A stretch of DNA of 60,155 bases from the NCBI RefSeq assembly GCF_001672815.1, contig NZ_LZKK01000165.1, forward strand, positions 1 to 60,155. The letters are read 5' to 3'. Position 1 is the stretch's first letter; each line of letters starts with the position of its first letter. This stretch comes from Mycobacterium sp. E796. GTDB lineage: Bacteria; Actinomycetota; Actinomycetes; Mycobacteriales; Mycobacteriaceae. This document shows positions 8,162 through 16,802 of the stretch, piece by piece. The notes beneath the pieces were generated by a model. That model saw nothing but the letters and a program-made list of their open reading frames with translations, was not told where the DNA came from and did not search any database. A program made the translations under genes and the position numbers.

Positions 8162-8920
8162 TCACAGCAGATTTTCGCGCCCGACCAGTGCCCACACCGT
8201 CTTGCCCGACGACGTCGGAGTGGCGCCCCACGAGCGGCACAACGCGGACACGATCGCCAGCCCGGAGACGATTTCGGCTCCGCGATCGCCGTCTTCGTGC
8301 CTCCCGGGGAGGCGGTCGCTGCAATCCTCCACCGCGACGGTGACGGTGTCCCGATGGCTCTCCACGATGAGCACCGGCGCGCTCTCGGTGTGGTCGAGGA
8401 CATTTTCGACGAACACGGTGCCGACCGTTGCAGCGACCGGGATCAGGTCGGGCTTGTCCCATTGGGTGAGCCAGTCGGTGATCACGGCGCGGGCCAGGCC
8501 GACGCTTTGCCCGTCCGCCGGCAGCTCGCTTCGCGCCCGCCGCCGGACGGCCAGGGGCTGGCCGTGCACGGCGTCCAGCGCGGACATCCGGGTGGGATGC
8601 ACCGGCACGTACCGGGTCACGCCGCCGGCGGCGATCGACCGCCGGACCCGCGGCTGCTCGCACACCAGCAGGATGGGCACGTCCGGCCACACACTGACGT
8701 GCCAGCGGGCGCTGGTGAACACGGTCCACGCCGACGCGGACGGCGCGGACAGGCGGTTGACGTCGACGATCACGGCGCGCGGCTCGTCGAGCGCGGCCTT
8801 GATCACGGTGTCACGGACGGTCCGATACGTGGAGCTGTCCAGCACCCCATCCATCACCAGGATCGGCACATCCCGCTGAGTCGAGGCATCGATCCGGACG
8901 GCCGGCCAAGCTTCAGTCAC
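8162..8920 (-). CDS. STAS-HATPase fusion (anti-sigma antagonist plus RsbW-like kinase domain)
   Basis: A 252-residue protein with two parts of a partner-switching system in one chain. Residues 1-115 look like a STAS domain (PILVMDGVLDSSTYRTVRDTV, then a conserved strand and the SAPSASAWTVF region). Residues 125-252 look like a GHKL ATPase of the HATPase_c_2 type (VGTVFVENVLDHTESAPVL with the N-box EN..DH; ISGLAIV-like G2 region). Separate RsbV- and RsbW-type proteins are usual; a fusion could self-regulate. Its start overlaps the upstream CheB gene by 8 bp. A role in sigma-factor control is inference. Confidence 0.85.
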   Translation of the reverse strand: MTEAWPAVRIDASTQRDVPILVMDGVLDSSTYRTVRDTVIKAALDEPRAVIVDVNRLSAPSASAWTVFTSARWHVSVWPDVPILLVCEQPRVRRSIAAGGVTRYVPVHPTRMSALDAVHGQPLAVRRRARSELPADGQSVGLARAVITDWLTQWDKPDLIPVAATVGTVFVENVLDHTESAPVLIVESHRDTVTVAVEDCSDRLPGRHEDGDRGAEIVSGLAIVSALCRSWGATPTSSGKTVWALVGRENLL

Positions 8921-9932
8921 CGGGATCCCCGCGATCAGGAGCGTTAGCGGCCAGCCGGCCGCCGAGCACGGTCAGCGCCCTTTCGCTCTCCTCGGCGAGC
9001 GTGTTGTAGTGCCGGGCAACCGGACCGGGGCCCGCCTTGTCGGCCATTCGCCGGGCCAATTTGGCTTTCTCCTGCAGGCTGCGCAGGGCGACCCACAGCG
9101 CACCCTCGACTTCGTCATCCCGCGCGGCCAGCAAGGCGTCGGCCGTCCAGGCGTGCCCGACGTGACAGCGAAAGTGGCCCTCGCTGATCGCGATCAACGA
9201 TCCATGGCAGTCGGGGCAGGTGTAGCCCGACGGCGCGCCCAGGTCTTGCGTGTCGAAGTTGGTCGAGAACCGGGAGGTCATCGCGATACGGTTCTCCAGG
9301 TCCAGCGCCGCGTCGGGCTCCATGCTCGGGTCCTCTGTTTCCTCTTGGGCCAGCTCTTTGAGGACGGCGCCGATTTCGGCCGCCACGGCCTGTCGATCCA
9401 GCACGCCGGCGTCACGCGCGTTGGCCGGCAGCGCCCCGAACAGCGCGTCCTGCGGTGCCTGACCGATGGTTGTGCCGCCGCGCGAGCGGATCGCGGCGAG
9501 CCCCAGCACCCCGTCGTCGAGCACGCCCGACAGCAACACCCCGATCGCGCGCGCCCCGAACGCCACGGCGACCGAGCGGAATAGTGCGTTGATGGCGGGC
9601 CGATGCCCGTTCTCGGTGGGGCCCTGTGACAGGACTACGCGATGGTCGGCGACCAGCAGGTGACGGTCCGGGCTGCCGACGTAGATGTGTCCGGGCAGCA
9701 GCGGGGCGTCGTCCTCGGCGGTGACCGCCGGCAGCGGTCCACTGCGGTCGACGATCCGGGCCAGCACGCTGGGCGCACCGGCGGGCATGTGCAGCACGAT
9801 CAAGTAGGCGTACGGCAAATCCGGCGACAGACCGGCGGCCAGGCGTGAGAGCGCTTCGACTCCCCCGGCCGAGGCGCCGATCGCGACCACTCCGCGCAGC
9901 CCATCGTTTTGCTTGGTCGCGTCAATCACCAC
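8913..9932 (-). CDS. CheB-type methylesterase with C-terminal zinc-ribbon-like segment
   Basis: A second stand-alone CheB domain (residues 1-190) with its triad intact: Ser21 in IGASAGG, His48 in IVLHMP and Asp140 in SGVLDDG. The tail carries a probable zinc site, Cys239-x2-Cys242 with Cys256 and His260 (CPDCHGS...FRCHVGHAW), then a helical end. GTG 9932 is the start. It is the first gene of the run that continues with STAS-HATPase and CheR-PAS. No chemoreceptor, CheA, CheW or CheY gene is present, so this is a non-chemotactic methylation module. Confidence 0.9.
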   Translation of the reverse strand: MVIDATKQNDGLRGVVAIGASAGGVEALSRLAAGLSPDLPYAYLIVLHMPAGAPSVLARIVDRSGPLPAVTAEDDAPLLPGHIYVGSPDRHLLVADHRVVLSQGPTENGHRPAINALFRSVAVAFGARAIGVLLSGVLDDGVLGLAAIRSRGGTTIGQAPQDALFGALPANARDAGVLDRQAVAAEIGAVLKELAQEETEDPSMEPDAALDLENRIAMTSRFSTNFDTQDLGAPSGYTCPDCHGSLIAISEGHFRCHVGHAWTADALLAARDDEVEGALWVALRSLQEKAKLARRMADKAGPGPVARHYNTLAEESERALTVLGGRLAANAPDRGDPGD

Positions 9933-9939
9933 CCTCGGC

Positions 9940-9962
9940 TACCCGCATCAAGCCTACGTAAC
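9940..9962 (-). promoter_or_regulatory. Possible SigF-type promoter for the CheB/STAS/CheR operon
   Basis: Minus strand GTTA (9962-9959), 14-bp spacer, GGGTA (9944-9940), 8 bp before the GTG start. One base off in the -35 element and a short spacer make it weaker than other sites in the window. Confidence 0.35.
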
Positions 9963-9995
9963 CGGGCGGTCGTTAGACAGGGAAAACGCGGGCCC

Positions 9996-10019
9996 GTTTA
10001 TGACCCGCCAACCGTGGTA
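9996..10019 (+). promoter_or_regulatory. Possible SigF-type promoter for katE
   Basis: GTTT (9996-9999), 15-bp spacer, TGGTA (10015-10019), one base off the -10 consensus. It ends 10 bp before the katE ATG, so the transcript would be nearly leaderless. Confidence 0.4.
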
Positions 10020-10029
10020 ACCGAGCCTC

Positions 10030-12159
10030 ATGGGAGCCAACGACACACCTGATCCAAAACAGCGCGACCTAGAGCCGTCGCGCGTGCGCCGCGACACCGG
10101 ATACCTGACCACTCAGCAGGGGGTCCGCGTCGATCACACCGACGATTCGCTGACCGCCGGCGAGCGGGGACCCACCCTGCTGGAGGACTTTCACGCCCGG
10201 GAAAAGATCACCCACTTCGACCATGAGCGGATCCCGGAGCGCGTCGTTCACGCGCGCGGCGCCGGCGCCTACGGCGTCTTCGAACCGTACGACGACTGGC
10301 TGGCCGAGTACACCGCGGCGAAATTCCTGACCACGCCGGGCACCCGGACCCCGGTGTTCGTGCGGTTCTCCACGGTGGCCGGATCGCGCGGCTCGGCCGA
10401 CACCGTCCGCGACGTGCGTGGCTTTGCCACCAAGTTCTACACCGAGCAGGGCAACTACGACCTGGTGGGCAACAACTTCCCGGTCTTCTTCATCCAGGAC
10501 GGGATCAAGTTCCCCGACTTCGTTCACGCGGTGAAACCCGAGCCGCACAACGAGATTCCGCAGGCGGCCTCGGCGCACGACACGCTGTGGGACTTCGTGT
10601 CCCTGCAGCCCGAGACGCTGCACACCATCATGTGGCTGATGTCGGACCGCGCGCTGCCGCGCAGCTACCGCATGATGCAGGGGTTCGGTGTGCACACCTT
10701 CCGCCTGGTAAACGCCAGCGGCGAAGGGACTTTCGTGAAGTTCCACTGGAAGCCCCGCCTCGGCGTGCACTCGCTGATCTGGGACGAATGCCAAAAGATC
10801 GCCGGCAAGGACCCCGACTACAACCGGCGCGACCTGTGGGAGGCCATCGAGGCCGGCCAGTATCCCGAGTGGGAGCTCGGGGTGCAGCTCGTGGCCGAGG
10901 CCGATGAGTTCAACTTCGATTTCGACCTCCTCGACGCCACGAAGATCATTCCCGAGGAACAGGTTCCGGTCCGTCCGGTCGGCAAGATGGTGCTGAACCG
11001 CAACCCGGACAACTTCTTCGCCGAGACCGAGCAGGTCGCCTTTCACACCGCCAACGTGGTACCGGGAATCGACTTCACCAACGACCCGCTGCTGCAGTTC
11101 CGCAACTTCTCCTACCTGGACACGCAGTTGATCCGCCTGGGCGGGCCCAACTTCGCGCAGCTGCCGGTCAACCGGCCGGTGGCCGACGTCCGCAACAACC
11201 AGCAGGACGGCTACTCGCAGCACGCCATCCCGCAGGGTCGGACCAGCTACTACAAGAACACCCTCGGCAGCGGGTGTCCGGCGCTTGCCAACGACGACGT
11301 GTTCCGCCACTACACGCAGCGGATCGACGGCGTAGCGATGCGCAAGCGCGCGAAGTCCTTCGAGAATCACTACAGCCAGGCGCGAATGTTCTGGAAGAGC
11401 ATGTCGGCGGTCGAGGCCGAACACATCGTCGCCGCGTTCGCCTTCGAATTGGGCAAGGTCGAAGTGCCCGACATCCGCTCGGCGGTGGTGGCGCAGCTCG
11501 CCCGCGTCGACCACGGGCTGGCCACCAAGGTGGCCGCGAAGCTGGGGCTGCCCGCGCCGCCCGACGAAGCGGTCGACGGGGAGGTTGCCTCGTCGCCGGC
11601 ACTGTCCCAAATCGGTGCAGCCAATTCCGGGGACACCATCGAGTCGCGCAAGATAGCCGTCCTGGCCGCGGACGGCGTGGATGTGGTTGGGACGCAACGT
11701 TTCAAGGAGTTGATGGCCGAGCGCGGCGCGACGGTCGAGGTTCTGGCGCCCGTCGCCGGCGGAACCCTGCGCGGCGGGTCGGGCGGCGAGCTTCCCGTGG
11801 ACCGGGCGTTCACGACGATGGCGTCGGTCCTCTACGACGCGGTGGTGGTGGCGTGCGGGCCGGATTCGGTGGCCACGCTTTCGGGCGACGGTTACGCCGT
11901 GCACTTCGTCGTCGAGGCCTACAAGCACCTCAAGCCGATCGGTGCGTACGGCAAGGGGATCGACTTGCTGCGCGCCGCGCACATCGACACCCGCCTCGCC
12001 TCCGATAGCGACTCGGCCACCGACGTGGTGAGCGACCGGTCCGTCGTGACCACGACCGCGGCCGCCGACGATCTCCCCGACCAATTCGTCGAGGAGTTCG
12101 CCGCCGCCCTGGCCCGCCACCGCTGCTGGGAACGCCAGACCGACCCGGTGCCCGCGTAA
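10030..12159 (+). CDS. katE: Large-subunit catalase HPII
   Basis: A clade 2 haem catalase of 709 residues that breaks hydrogen peroxide into water and oxygen. The distal His74 ([14 protein letters not shown]), the Asn in [10 protein letters not shown] (148/149) and the proximal haem Tyr362 ([15 protein letters not shown]) are present. Residues 545-700 form the extra flavodoxin/DJ-1-like domain typical of HPII enzymes ([14 protein letters not shown]). A full-length antisense ORF of the same size is a GC artefact. It is followed 20 bp later by the Rho-N-domain gene. The candidate SigF promoter fits a stationary-phase role. Confidence 0.97.
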   Translation: MGANDTPDPKQRDLEPSRVRRDTGYLTTQQGVRVDHTDDSLTAGERGPTLLEDFHAREKITHFDHERIPERVVHARGAGAYGVFEPYDDWLAEYTAAKFLTTPGTRTPVFVRFSTVAGSRGSADTVRDVRGFATKFYTEQGNYDLVGNNFPVFFIQDGIKFPDFVHAVKPEPHNEIPQAASAHDTLWDFVSLQPETLHTIMWLMSDRALPRSYRMMQGFGVHTFRLVNASGEGTFVKFHWKPRLGVHSLIWDECQKIAGKDPDYNRRDLWEAIEAGQYPEWELGVQLVAEADEFNFDFDLLDATKIIPEEQVPVRPVGKMVLNRNPDNFFAETEQVAFHTANVVPGIDFTNDPLLQFRNFSYLDTQLIRLGGPNFAQLPVNRPVADVRNNQQDGYSQHAIPQGRTSYYKNTLGSGCPALANDDVFRHYTQRIDGVAMRKRAKSFENHYSQARMFWKSMSAVEAEHIVAAFAFELGKVEVPDIRSAVVAQLARVDHGLATKVAAKLGLPAPPDEAVDGEVASSPALSQIGAANSGDTIESRKIAVLAADGVDVVGTQRFKELMAERGATVEVLAPVAGGTLRGGSGGELPVDRAFTTMASVLYDAVVVACGPDSVATLSGDGYAVHFVVEAYKHLKPIGAYGKGIDLLRAAHIDTRLASDSDSATDVVSDRSVVTTTAAADDLPDQFVEEFAAALARHRCWERQTDPVPA

Positions 12160-12178
12160 CCGTAAAGGAGGATCAATC

Positions 12179-12436
12179 GTGCCGCGATCGTCGATCAAGA
12201 ACGAAAAGATGTATCAGGATCTGCGCAAGAAGGGTGATTCGAAGGAAAAGGCCGCGCGGATCTCCAATGCGGCCGCGGGCCTGGGCAAGTCGTCCGTGGG
12301 CCGCAAGGGCGGCAAGGCGGGATCCTATGCCGACTGGACGGTCCCGCAGTTGAAGAAGAAGGCCAAAGAGCTTGGCATGTCCGGCTATTCGGGCCTGACC
12401 AAGGACAAGCTGATCGCCAAGCTGCGCAACCACTGA
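12179..12436 (+). CDS. Small Rho-N-domain protein (DUF7218-like)
   Basis: An 85-residue basic protein. Its C-terminal 40 residues match the Rho termination factor N-terminal helical domain (WTVPQLKKKAKELGMSGYSG then LTKDKLIAKL), a small nucleic-acid-binding or SAP-like fold. The N-terminal half is Lys-rich (MYQDLRKKGDSKEKAARISNA). The GTG start has a very strong AAAGGAGG site 7 bases upstream. Only 19 bp separate it from katE, so they are co-transcribed. Its role is unknown; a stress-linked nucleic-acid binder is plausible. Confidence 0.85.
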   Translation: MPRSSIKNEKMYQDLRKKGDSKEKAARISNAAAGLGKSSVGRKGGKAGSYADWTVPQLKKKAKELGMSGYSGLTKDKLIAKLRNH

Positions 12437-12464
12437 GCTGCGCTGCCCAGCCGGGGCCTTGGAC

Positions 12465-12564
12465 GTTGAGTGTGAAGTGTGGTCCTTGCGTGTGAATCCT
12501 GGGCGGAAGAATCGCCGGAATCCCACCGTGGATGCACACGGAAAACCGCCAGCGCACACTCAAC
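12465..12564. repeat. Intergenic inverted-repeat element, copy 1
   Basis: Arms GTTGAGTGTG (12465-12474) and CACACTCAAC (12555-12564) are exact reverse complements 80 bp apart. The right arm ends on the first base of the stop codon of the nucleotidyltransferase gene. A related element with CGAGTGTGGG/CCCACACTCG arms lies at 37310-37367. This suggests a dispersed intergenic repeat family. Confidence 0.55.
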
Positions 12565-13133
12565 TAGCCGGTGAGCCCCAGCCGGTCGGCCAGCACCAAA
12601 AAAGCGACCGCGTAGTCGTTGTCGGCGGTCCGCGACCGGATGTGCTCCCAGTCCAGCCTTTCGCGGACCGCCCGCACCGGCGGCAGCAGCTTGGCGAAGT
12701 CGCAGTGATGCTCGTTCAGGGAGCGCAGCTTCTGGACGACCACCATGGTCGGCGGCAGCACGGGCATCGCGATCGCCAACACGTCGCGCTGCTCGGCGCA
12801 GTCCAGCGTCGCCGGCTCGACGCACTCGCCGTTGATGCGGTGCAGGACGTCGACGACGGTGTCGCCGGTGCGCGCCTTGAACAACCAGTCCTCCGGGGGG
12901 TGCTCGATCACGAATCCGGCGCCGGCGAGGGTGGCCTCGGCGCTCGCCACATCGGTCTCGGCCACGACGAGATCCACGTCGTGGCTGGGTTCGGGCGCGC
13001 CGAAGGCCCACAACGCATAGGTGCCCGCCAACGCGAAGCGCGGCCCATGTTCCTTGAGCGCCGACGCCGCACCACGCAACGCCTCCCGCAGCTCATTGCA
13101 GGACACATCCGAAGGCGTCTGGGCGGCTGTCAT
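12564..13133 (-). CDS. Nucleotidyltransferase-fold protein
   Basis: A 189-residue protein with the minimal nucleotidyltransferase core: FALAGTYALWAFG followed by HDVDLVVAE, the G-x-D-x-D type metal site (Asp53 and Asp55 region), and a third acidic residue in TVVDVLHR. Relatives include AbiEii/MNT-type toxins and other stand-alone nucleotidyltransferases. No partner antitoxin gene lies next to it, so a toxin role is not supported. The last base of the upstream intergenic repeat overlaps its stop codon. Substrate unknown. Confidence 0.8.
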   Translation of the reverse strand: MTAAQTPSDVSCNELREALRGAASALKEHGPRFALAGTYALWAFGAPEPSHDVDLVVAETDVASAEATLAGAGFVIEHPPEDWLFKARTGDTVVDVLHRINGECVEPATLDCAEQRDVLAIAMPVLPPTMVVVQKLRSLNEHHCDFAKLLPPVRAVRERLDWEHIRSRTADNDYAVAFLVLADRLGLTG

Positions 13134-13146
13134 CGTGCATAGGTGA

Positions 13147-13170
13147 TACCCGCCTGTCGGCCGGGCAACC
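13147..13170 (-). promoter_or_regulatory. Possible SigF-type promoter for the nucleotidyltransferase gene
   Basis: Minus strand GGTT (13170-13167), 15-bp spacer, GGGTA (13151-13147), ending 13 bp before the ATG at 13133. One base off in the -35 element. Confidence 0.35.
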
Positions 13171-13300
13171 TGTGCGGGATTCGCGTGACATGGTTCGTCG
13201 TCCGTTTAAGCGGCCGTCGCATTGGCAAGTCTTGTGTTATGTCAGCCCCAGTGTTGCGCGTGTGCGACGGGGCTGCCGTCGTGGTCGTAGGTGATCGCCC

Positions 13301-14245
13301 GTGACGGCGGGATTGGTGAAGCACTGGCTCGAGTCGGGACGGCTCGAGCTGCCGCTGCCCGCCTCCGGACGCACCGCCGAGCGCTGGCAACGCCTGGCCC
13401 GGCTGGCCGAGGAGGACATCGTGGCGGCCCGGATCGCGGAGGCCCACGCCGACGCCGTCGCGATCCTGCACGAGCTCGGCGGCAAGCCGCCCGATTCCGA
13501 CCAGCTGTGGGGCGTGTGGGCGGCCGAATCGTCCGACGACGCGCTGATTGCGACCAGGATCCGTGGCGGCGCGATCATCCTCAACGGCACCAAGGTGTGG
13601 TGCTCGGGCGCCGGGTTCTGCACGCACGCGCTGGTGACCGCCCGGCTCGACGACGGACGGTGCGGGCTGTTCGCGGTGCCGGTCACCGAACCCGCCGTCA
13701 AGGCGCTGCCGACCACCTGGTGGAACGTCGGGATGGCCGGAAGCGACACCAGGGCCGTGCAATTCACCAACGCGCGCGCCGTCGCGGTGGGTGACCCCGA
13801 CGACTACCTGACCCGGCCCGGGTTCTGGCACGGCGCCACCGGCGTCGCCGCCTGCTGGCTCGGCGGTGCGCGACGGGTCGCAGAGCCGTTATATCGCTGC
13901 GCCACAAGTGAATCGGCGGACGCCTACACCCTGGCGCACCTGGGTGCGGTGGACGCCGCGCTGGCCGCCGGCGACGCCATCCTGACCGCGGCGGCGATGC
14001 AGATCGACGCCGATCCCTTCGACCGGTCCAACACCGCCCAGCTGCTGGCCCGTCGCGCGCGCACGGTCGTGGAACACGCCGTCGACGAGGCCATCACGCG
14101 CACCGGTCGCGCCCTGGGGCCAGGCCCGCTGTGTCAGGACGGGCGACACGCCCAGCGCGTCGCCGACCTGACCATCTACATCCGGCAAAGCCACGCCGAG
14201 CGGGACCTGGCCGAACTCGGGCGCCTCGCCGGGCGACGGTCATGA
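13301..14245 (+). CDS. Acyl-CoA dehydrogenase-like protein
   Basis: A 314-residue protein similar to acyl-CoA dehydrogenases but shorter than the usual 380-400. The middle-domain flavin contact region (GGAIILNGTKVWCSGAG) is clear, as is the C-terminal helical domain. The N-terminal helical part is reduced. GTG 13301 is used. It is the first of four same-strand genes (this, PIG-L, methyltransferase, EEP) with small gaps or overlaps. A true dehydrogenase or a non-catalytic relative are both possible; the substrate is unknown. Confidence 0.85.
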   Translation: MTAGLVKHWLESGRLELPLPASGRTAERWQRLARLAEEDIVAARIAEAHADAVAILHELGGKPPDSDQLWGVWAAESSDDALIATRIRGGAIILNGTKVWCSGAGFCTHALVTARLDDGRCGLFAVPVTEPAVKALPTTWWNVGMAGSDTRAVQFTNARAVAVGDPDDYLTRPGFWHGATGVAACWLGGARRVAEPLYRCATSESADAYTLAHLGAVDAALAAGDAILTAAAMQIDADPFDRSNTAQLLARRARTVVEHAVDEAITRTGRALGPGPLCQDGRHAQRVADLTIYIRQSHAERDLAELGRLAGRRS

Positions 14246-14255
14246 AAGCCGGGCC

Positions 14256-15029
14256 ATGAAAACCCTGCGGGCAAGCAATTGCGCCAAGTTTGCGGCCAAG
14301 CCGCTCACCCGCGGCGGCACCCCGACGCCGGTGTGGCTGGCCGCCCTGCACTCCGAACCGCTGCCGGCACTGGACCTGAGCGCGTGTCCCGGGCTGGTCG
14401 TCGTCGCCGCCCATCCCGACGACGAGACGCTGGGACTCGGCGCGACCACCGCCCAACTGGTCGCCTCGGGCGTCGACGTGCAGGTGATTTCGCTCACCGA
14501 CGGCGGCGCTTCCCGCCCGGGTGCGACGGCGTGGGAGCGGGCGCGTTGGGAGATCACCCGCAGGTACGAGCTTTGCCGGGCGGCAAGCATTTTGGGTATC
14601 CCGGAGCCGGTGTCGCTGGGGCTGCCCGACGGGCGGCTGGCCGACCACGAGGACGAAGTCACCGACCTCCTCGCCCGCATCCTCGGCGCCGCCGCGGCGG
14701 GGACGTGGTGCGCCGCCACCTGGCGCGGCGACGGGCACCCCGACCACGAGGCCGTGGGGCGTGCGGCCACCGAGGCGTGCCGGCGCACCGGCGCCGTGCT
14801 GCTGGAATATCCGGTGTGGATGTGGCACTGGGCCAGCCCGGCCGACCCGACGGTGCCCTGGCACCGCGCCCGCTCGGTGCCCGTGCCCACTCGGGCGCTC
14901 GCCCGCAAACGCCTCGCCGCGCACTGTTTTCGCAGCCAGCTCCAGCCGGCCGTCGGCGGGGCCGCCCCCGCCGTCCCGCCGTTCGTGCTGCAACGGCTGC
15001 TCGCGGTGGGCGAGGTGGTATTCCGGTGA
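14256..15029 (+). CDS. PIG-L family deacetylase
   Basis: A 257-residue zinc-dependent N-acetyl-sugar deacetylase of the LmbE/PIG-L family. The metal motif AHPDDE opens the domain near residue 52 (VVVAAHPDDETLGLG). The second His pair is in GDGHPDHEAVG. Known mycobacterial relatives include MshB and Mca, but this protein sits beside a methyltransferase and an ACAD, so its substrate is probably a different acylated sugar or amide. The stop overlaps the next gene by 4 bp (GTGA). Confidence 0.92.
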   Translation: MKTLRASNCAKFAAKPLTRGGTPTPVWLAALHSEPLPALDLSACPGLVVVAAHPDDETLGLGATTAQLVASGVDVQVISLTDGGASRPGATAWERARWEITRRYELCRAASILGIPEPVSLGLPDGRLADHEDEVTDLLARILGAAAAGTWCAATWRGDGHPDHEAVGRAATEACRRTGAVLLEYPVWMWHWASPADPTVPWHRARSVPVPTRALARKRLAAHCFRSQLQPAVGGAAPAVPPFVLQRLLAVGEVVFR

Positions 15030-15583
15030 CCACCGCGGCGTATGCCGGCATCGAGGATTCCCGGCCGCTACCGAAGGCGTGGTACCAACAGCGCAGGGAC
15101 GCGATCACCCTGGCGGTGCTGCCCGACCGCCGGTATCGGCACGCCTTGCAGCCGGGCTGCTCGACCGGGACGCTGACCGCCCAACTGGCGGCGCGATGCG
15201 ATCGGGTGACCGCGATGGACGTGGAAGATGGGGCGCTGCGCAGCGCGGACGCGCGACTGCGGCGGGCGGGCAGCCGGGATCGGGTGACGCTGTACCTGTC
15301 ACCCCGGGACGCGGCGTGGCCGCCCGGGCCCTTCGACCTGCTGATGCTCAGCGAGGTCGCCTGCGACCTGGTGGCCGACGCGCTGGCCGCGTTGTTGGCC
15401 CGCGAATGCCCGCGGCTGCGGCCGGGGGCGAAAGTCGTTGCCGCACACTGGCGCCACCCCGTGGCCGACCACCCCCTCACCGGCGACGCGGCCCACGCCG
15501 TCATCGCGGAGACGCCCGGGCTGACGTCCATCGCCCGCTATGGGGACCGCGACCTCGTCATCGAGGTGTTCGAACACCGGTGA
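15026..15583 (+). CDS. NodS-like SAM-dependent methyltransferase
   Basis: A 185-residue class I methyltransferase. The SAM-binding strand is HALQPGCSTGTLTAQLA and the next acidic position is AMDVEDGAL. The overall pattern resembles NodS, which N-methylates deacetylated chitooligosaccharide. That fits the preceding PIG-L deacetylase: deacetylate, then methylate a free amine. The GTG start at 15026 overlaps the PIG-L stop, indicating translational coupling. The substrate is inference. Confidence 0.85.
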   Translation: MTTAAYAGIEDSRPLPKAWYQQRRDAITLAVLPDRRYRHALQPGCSTGTLTAQLAARCDRVTAMDVEDGALRSADARLRRAGSRDRVTLYLSPRDAAWPPGPFDLLMLSEVACDLVADALAALLARECPRLRPGAKVVAAHWRHPVADHPLTGDAAHAVIAETPGLTSIARYGDRDLVIEVFEHR

Positions 15584-15638
15584 CGGCGGTTGGCCGCGAA
15601 TTGGTGACCGCAGCCCGGGAGTGGGTATCGAAGAGGGT

Positions 15639-16403
15639 ATGCGCGTAGCGACCTTCAACATCCTGCACGGCCGCACCGTCGGAAACGGGGTGGATCCTGC
15701 GCGGCTGCGTGACTGCGTGCGCCGGTTGAATCCGGACATCCTCGGGTTGCAGGAGGTCGACTGCGAACAACCGCGCTCGTCCCGCGCCGACCTCACGGCG
15801 GTCGCGGCGGAAGCCATGGGCGCGGTGGAGCATCGGTTCGTCGCCGCGATCTCCGGTACGCCGGGCGCGACCTGGATGGCCGCCACGGGCGAGGAACAAC
15901 CCGGTACGGCGGCCTACGGGATCGCGCTGCTGTCCCGGTATCCCGTGGCCAGCTGGCAGGTGGTGCGATTGCCCCGTATCCCCATGCGGTTTCCCATGTA
16001 CCTGCCCGGGCCGAACCGGGTGATGGTCGTCGACGAGGAACCGCGCGCGGCGGTGATCGCCCAGCTGCACACCCCGTTGGGCGGGCTCACGGTGGCCAAC
16101 ACGCACCTGTCATTCGTGCCCGGCTGGAATCGGCGCCAGCTGCGCCGGCTGATCCACGACCTGCGCGGCTTTCCGGGGCCGCGGCTGCTCACCGGTGACC
16201 TCAACATGACGCCCGACGCGGTGCGCCGGTGGTCGGGCATGCGGCCCCTGGCCGCGGCCGCAACCTTTCCCGCGCACATCCCCAACCGGCAGCTCGACCA
16301 CATCTTGACCGACGACCCCGGCCTGCGCGGCGGCGCCGTTCAGTCCGAAGTGATGCCGATCTCCGATCACCGGCCGCTGGCGGTCGACCTGGAGCACGCG
16401 TGA
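15639..16403 (+). CDS. Endonuclease/exonuclease/phosphatase-family protein
   Basis: A 254-residue EEP-fold hydrolase. Motifs: MRVATFNILHGR, LGLQEVDCEQ (metal Glu), TVANTHLSF, LLTGDLNMTP (Asp and Asn) and ISDHRPLAVDL (catalytic Asp-His). All active-site residues of the family are present, so a phosphodiesterase or phosphatase activity is likely; the substrate could be a nucleic acid, phospholipid or inositol phosphate. ATG 15639 has GAGGG upstream. It is the last gene of the ACAD/PIG-L/methyltransferase run, 55 bp after the methyltransferase. Confidence 0.88.
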   Translation: MRVATFNILHGRTVGNGVDPARLRDCVRRLNPDILGLQEVDCEQPRSSRADLTAVAAEAMGAVEHRFVAAISGTPGATWMAATGEEQPGTAAYGIALLSRYPVASWQVVRLPRIPMRFPMYLPGPNRVMVVDEEPRAAVIAQLHTPLGGLTVANTHLSFVPGWNRRQLRRLIHDLRGFPGPRLLTGDLNMTPDAVRRWSGMRPLAAAATFPAHIPNRQLDHILTDDPGLRGGAVQSEVMPISDHRPLAVDLEHA

Positions 16404-16407
16404 GCGC

Positions 16408-16689
16408 TCAGGCCCGGCCCATCGCGTCGAGTCGCCGTTGGACCCGGTTGACATCGTCCGGGGCGGGCATCTCGTCGGTGACCCGGAGGATCTCCGCGCC
16501 GACGTCGGCGTTGTCGATCGACCGGCGCTCCCGCCCGGTGAGGGTTGTCGCGATCGCGGTGACCTCGTCGTCGCACACTCGCCGCGGCAACAGCGCCAAC
16601 AGCGGCGCGTAGCCGAAGGGCGGCGCGCCGGTGGGATAACCGGCGCGCAGAAACGCGATGATGCTCGACACCGTGTCGCGTAGGACCAT
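16408..16689 (-). CDS. DUF3349-family protein
   Basis: A 93-residue small helical protein of the actinobacterial DUF3349 family (GYPTGAPPFGYAPLLALLPRRV, then DDEVTAIATTL and a conserved ITDEMP-like segment, here VTDEMPAPDDVNRV). ATG 16689 with GGGAGG upstream is the start. Members are small secreted or cytosolic antigens of unknown role. A weak SigF-like pair (GTTT, 14 bp, GGGTT) lies upstream at 16755-16733. It is convergent with the EEP gene. Confidence 0.85.
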   Translation of the reverse strand: MVLRDTVSSIIAFLRAGYPTGAPPFGYAPLLALLPRRVCDDEVTAIATTLTGRERRSIDNADVGAEILRVTDEMPAPDDVNRVQRRLDAMGRA

Positions 16690-16754
16690 TCCTGACCTCC
16701 CGCCGCCACGCCGGGCGGTTCTTGCCAGGAATAACCCGGCGTGCCGGTTTGAAA

Positions 16755-16795
16755 CCAAAGGGGCCCGGTCCGACTGCCGGACCGGGCCCCTTTGG
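16755..16795 (-). terminator. Strong hairpin downstream of csbD
   Basis: A perfect 17-bp stem (16755-16771 with 16779-16795) and a 7-base loop, rich in GC with a TTT run. It sits 7 bp after the CsbD stop and before the DUF3349 gene, so it likely ends csbD transcription. Confidence 0.8.
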
Positions 16796-16802
16796 AAATC
16801 GC

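Noticed and set aside
10069..12198. A 709-residue reverse ORF covering katE, the same length as the catalase
   Set aside because: It is antisense to a clear catalase, has no recognisable domain, and is the usual mirror frame of GC-rich DNA.
12437..12563. A terminator made by the GTTGAGTGTG arms
   Set aside because: The arms are 80 bp apart with no U-tract, so a repeat element is a better fit.
12564..13133. Toxin-antitoxin reading of the nucleotidyltransferase
   Set aside because: No small partner gene adjoins it and the flanks are unrelated.
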